Assembly: GCA_949825065.1 (NCBI GenBank)
Contig: OX463849.1
Span: 42,839,234 to 42,903,233 of the forward strand
Direction: 5' to 3'
Origin: Odontocerum albicorne
Lineage: Eukaryota; Arthropoda; Insecta; Trichoptera; Odontoceridae
Length of the DNA: 64,000 nt
In this document: positions 60,611 through 64,000 of the stretch, one piece after another
Numbering within the stretch: position 1 is the first letter of the stretch
Layout: every line of letters starts with the position of its first letter
The notes under the pieces: model-generated
Told to the model about the DNA's origin: nothing
Database searches by the model: none
What the model saw: only the letters and a program-made list of their open reading frames with translations
Made by a program: the position numbers and the translations under genes

Positions 60611-61810
60611 CTTACATGTTTGAAATCCTATCTCGATTAAAAAAAAAATTAATTCGATAAAATCAATTAATGTGCTTAAATTTTTTTATAACCTTCCATA
60701 AACAAACTTTGGGTCAGTAATTTATTAATAAATTCTATGTATACGAAACTCCTCTCTGATCTATCGAAAAAAAATGTTTGTCGGTAGTGTGAACTTTTTA
60801 GACACAGGATCAAATATTTTTAAGTTCGTCCTAAACCCGTTATGGAAAATAAAAAGCAGCGTGGCTTGTTTTTGCTACTGTTTCTCACTGACCCAACTTT
60901 AAATATGTATTATTTTTCAAAAAAAAAATTGCAGAAACCTACGCTACTAACATAATTATTACTTGATCATACTTTTAAAGGTCTTGGATATATCTGCAGA
61001 AGGTCATTGATTCGAAATGCCCCCTGATACGAGGGTCATATTTTCCGTCCATTATCCTATTTTAAGTCTGTTAATATTTTTGACCAGCTAAGGAATAAAG
61101 TGTTAAAATTATCATCATGACTGGGCCTTCTAAACTCTGTTCTGCTGAGTGTAACATATATAAGGATATATTTCTGATTTTGTATGAGCAATGTTATTGT
61201 TTATTAACAACTTAAGATTTCGTTTTCACACACAGACTACAATTTAATTTTAATGTTGTTAAAATATATATTTTGATATCGACCGAATCGAAATAAATAT
61301 AAAATTTAAATGATCAATTTTCACGAGTATTCTATAGATTAATGTTATGTATTTCTTTAAAAAAATCTTTATTACGTGTTACTCATAAATCCAAATTTTA
61401 TTGAGAATTTTCATTTTGAAAATCGCTCAAATTTTAACAAGTAATTGTATTCTGTCAATCATTGTTTTCGAAGATTTTGTGTAGCAACAAAGGTTATAAA
61501 AAAATGTCCTTTTCACTATTGAAGTCTCGAAACATTCTGAAAAATCCTTAGTTTTTTTATATTTATAATTTATTTTAAGATTTTTAACATTAAAATATTC
61601 ACCGTTACTCATATTTTTCACATTTGATACAAAATGAAGTTTAAAAATTACGTTGATTTTAATTATTAATTTTTTTTTGTATTAGTGTAAATAAACAAAC
61701 ATATTTTAGTTTCGACGAAATCTTCTTCTGAACGTTACAACAAACACTTTCTAAAATCTTTGAGAAGAAAGAAAAGTCAACGAGAAATGGGAAGACTTAA
61801 AAAAACAATT
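60611..61810. other. Interval without recognised genes
   Basis: AT-rich. 'tacgagggtcatattttccg' at 61026 resembles a mariner end, but no partner or transposase was found. Confidence 0.4.
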
Positions 61811-62006
61811 GTGTTGTATTATACTTTCGTTGTATACAGTAGAACATGGCGGGTTTATTGTCATATGGCAATCTCTTTTAACCAACCAGAAAGCCTGAAG
61901 TGAATATCAGACTGGGACCCCTTTTAAAAAAAAATTTAGAGCTAAAGGTGAACTCGCAATTGCCGAGTGAGAAGACTGATTACCAACTAGGTCATGAAGG
62001 TTGTCA
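61811..62006 (-). repeat. SINE family A, degenerate full-length copy
   Basis: Reverse order: 'gtattatactttcgttgtat', 'gcgggtttattgtcatatgg', 'tttaaccaaccagaa', 'cagactgggaccccttttaa' and a decayed head ending 'ctaggtcatgaaggttgtc'. Confidence 0.75.
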
Positions 62007-63704
62007 ATAATATGTTTCTTCAGTCTTTGTTTTGATCGAGAGTGGTCAAGAATGCCGTTGTTTGCTTACGTTAGTTAAGCAAGAAATAAATAAAGTGACT
62101 TTTGTCAGAGAACTTCGAGAATTGTAATTAAACAGTGATTTTTTTTAATAATTTTTATTAAGGTTTATATGCACATTGAATTAAAAATATCTTGACCCAG
62201 CATTAACTTCCAAATAATGCGATAGTTTATTGTGAGTTTTTTTTTAATTAGGTTAAAAAAAAATCTTTTAAATTTCTACACCGGTTAGAACTTGAGCATA
62301 TCGATTAAAACTTGAGCAACTTGCAACAAATGAGATGCTACGATAGGATTAAAAGTTATAGTTAGTTATTTTTAACGAGACTTTTAGCGCCGTGGTCGCT
62401 GGGATGGTAAGTACGAGTACTTTGATGGCATGCATACGTTCTCGATTCCAGGTAGGACTCAAACTGATTATTTTGTTTTGATTTATCAGAATTTATAAGT
62501 TTCTCTGCATTTAGTAGCTCTCCCGCGTAAATGTTTCAGTACTATTGGGGTGTTATGAAAAGTGTTGTATAAATAACTTTTTTTTTTTAATATTTAAATA
62601 AAAAAATTAATTTAGATTGCACGCTTATACAAAATCTACGTAAAAATGTAAATATTGAAACATAAGCATGACTTATACAGTAAAAAAATAGAAAGTAGTG
62701 CGTATATGCTACCCACTTTATACGTACACGTATAATAGGACCATGCAACATACCAGAAGTCTCAGAACTATACCCCGTGCAAAGAAAAAAACGTCAGAAA
62801 ATGTAATTTGTTTAGAAGAAATAAAAACAAAAATATATTCGTATAATTCACCTACCCAACACACATAAAAAACAAACCAAGATTTCAACACGTTGTTTAC
62901 TACAGATCGTGGAAAGTTTTTGGGGAAAATATCTATGGCATGAGTCACGCCAGATTTATGGTTTTAATAAACAAAAAATATGCCACAAATTTTCCTAGTG
63001 TGGGTGGATTGCCTTTATTAAAAAAAATCAAATAATTTACTAAAAATACGTTTATTTTCGTCAAATATGAGTTATCATTATCAATTTGCGTTTTGTACAA
63101 AGATATCACGCTTCCGTCTTGACGGGCCGGTAGGTTTCCCCTGTGTACCAACATGCTTTTTACTTCTGCCGCGTGAAACGCCGCGTCTAGCTGGGAGGAA
63201 TACCTCAATTTGGAAATTGCCTACTGCCATCAACAGATTTTCATGTTTTATTAATGTTTTCAAAAGCTTTTTATGTCTAAATAATTTAAACATTCGCTCC
63301 GGAAAACTCACTCAAGTATCGCCTTCGTATGATTTTCAATTTTTTTAATGTCATCTCATCGTGCAGGATTTTTTAAATGCCTAACTTTTTAATACATGCC
63401 TTTTATATTTATTACTCAATTCATTGTTACGAATACGATGCTAAGTTTTAAAAGTACCTATTTTAATCAGATCAAGTTTAGTTAAGTATGTTTTCAAACG
63501 TAACACAATTTAATATGTATTCAATGTATTTTGGAATTTCTAGTTAAGTAGCGACGACCAACTTTATAATTGGTTCACTAATACAACTACATATAGATTC
63601 AAAATGAATTGCATTATGCTAACAGACATTAACTTGACTACATATGATTCGCGACATATAAATGCATTTATTATCCAGCCGTTAGAAAATATCAGTGATG
63701 AAAA
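62007..63704. other. Interval with a GC-rich islet only
   Basis: AT-rich apart from 63105-63215, which is GC-rich and open on both strands (minus 'LDAAFHAAEVKSMLVHRGNL', plus 'PVGFPCVPTCFLLLPRETPR'). I do not recognise either reading. A tRNA-like A-box remnant is possible at 62388. Otherwise nothing seen. Confidence 0.35.
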
Positions 63705-64000
63705 CCTTAAACTTTGATACATATATGTACTATATATGGGAATGAAACATGGATTTGGAAAAAAATACTTCAAGGAGTCGAATAAATGTCATAGTAACAC
63801 GTGCACCCAGAAGAGTACACAGGGATGTAATGTATGGCAGAATTCGAAATGAAGGGATAAGAGATGAATGTAAATTTAAGACTGATTTGTATCCTAAGAT
63901 GGTTTGGTCGTGTAGAACGAATGAATGAAGAAATGCTAAGAAAAATATGCTGTGCGAATGTGAGTGGAAAGCGTAGTAAAGGAAGACCAAAGAAAGTATG
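63705..64000 (+). pseudogene. LINE C-terminal remnant (family 1), runs off the window
   Basis: 'tatatatgggaatgaaacat' (IYGNETWIWK), 'gcagaattcgaaatgaaggg' (RIRNEGIRDEC), 'atggtttggtcgtgtagaac' (WFGRVERMNEEML) and 'gtgagtggaaagcgtagtaa' (VSGKRSKGRPKKV) up to the last base. Frames broken near 63800. The 3' end lies beyond the window. Confidence 0.7.

Noticed and set aside
61018..61050. Mariner terminal repeat ('tacgagggtcatattttccg')
   Set aside because: No partner repeat or transposase sequence within 2 kb on either side; too short to stand alone.

Overview
This is eukaryotic nuclear DNA, most likely from an insect (possibly a lepidopteran; I cannot fix the order). It is AT-rich, has no bacterial-style gene packing, and its repeats are of arthropod type: at least five mariner lineages, many 5'-truncated LINE copies that keep only the end of the endonuclease/reverse-transcriptase ORF, tRNA-derived SINEs, minisatellites and long (TA)n tracts. 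Long open frames on both strands are nearly all LINE or mariner pieces.

Layout. 0.3-6.3 kb: 52-bp and 73-bp minisatellites, a 0.5-kb (TA)n tract, a 210-bp near-perfect palindrome and a decayed LINE. 8.8-13.1 kb: a LINE with target-site duplication (TSD), a ~70-bp tandem array, and a mariner broken by a LINE and abutting (TA)n. 18.1-25.2 kb: a mariner cluster (a 5' end; a complete but dead element; a 908-bp internally deleted element with identical 30-bp ends; a 3' part of the same lineage with a lost catalytic Asp). 26-36 kb: LINE pieces, a probable LTR, a LINE with a 15-bp TSD, SINEs, and weak evidence for exons of a host gene. 37-49 kb: LINE and SINE remnants, one SINE nested in a LINE, 53-bp and ~83-bp arrays. 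50.7-52.0 kb: a complete 1287-bp mariner whose 339-residue transposase is open from start to stop, the only intact protein gene I can defend. 53-64 kb: more LINE, SINE and HTH-transposase fragments, the last running off the end.

Host genes. No long host coding region is visible. A tentative plus-strand model of five short exons (17927-17945, 26788-26828, 33910-33969, 34083-34259, 35347-35571) has compatible phases and canonical splice sites, but in AT-rich DNA such a chain could arise by chance. If real, most of the left half is its introns.

Best leads: the intact mariner; the LINE at 29.1-29.8 kb, whose pre-insertion site survives as an empty paralogue at 49.8 kb; the large palindrome carrying a conserved hairpin motif also found at 33.5 kb; an octamer (TACGAGTA/TACTCGTA) seen about ten times more often than base composition predicts; and the tentative spliced gene. 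I found nothing I would call a new defence or metabolic system.
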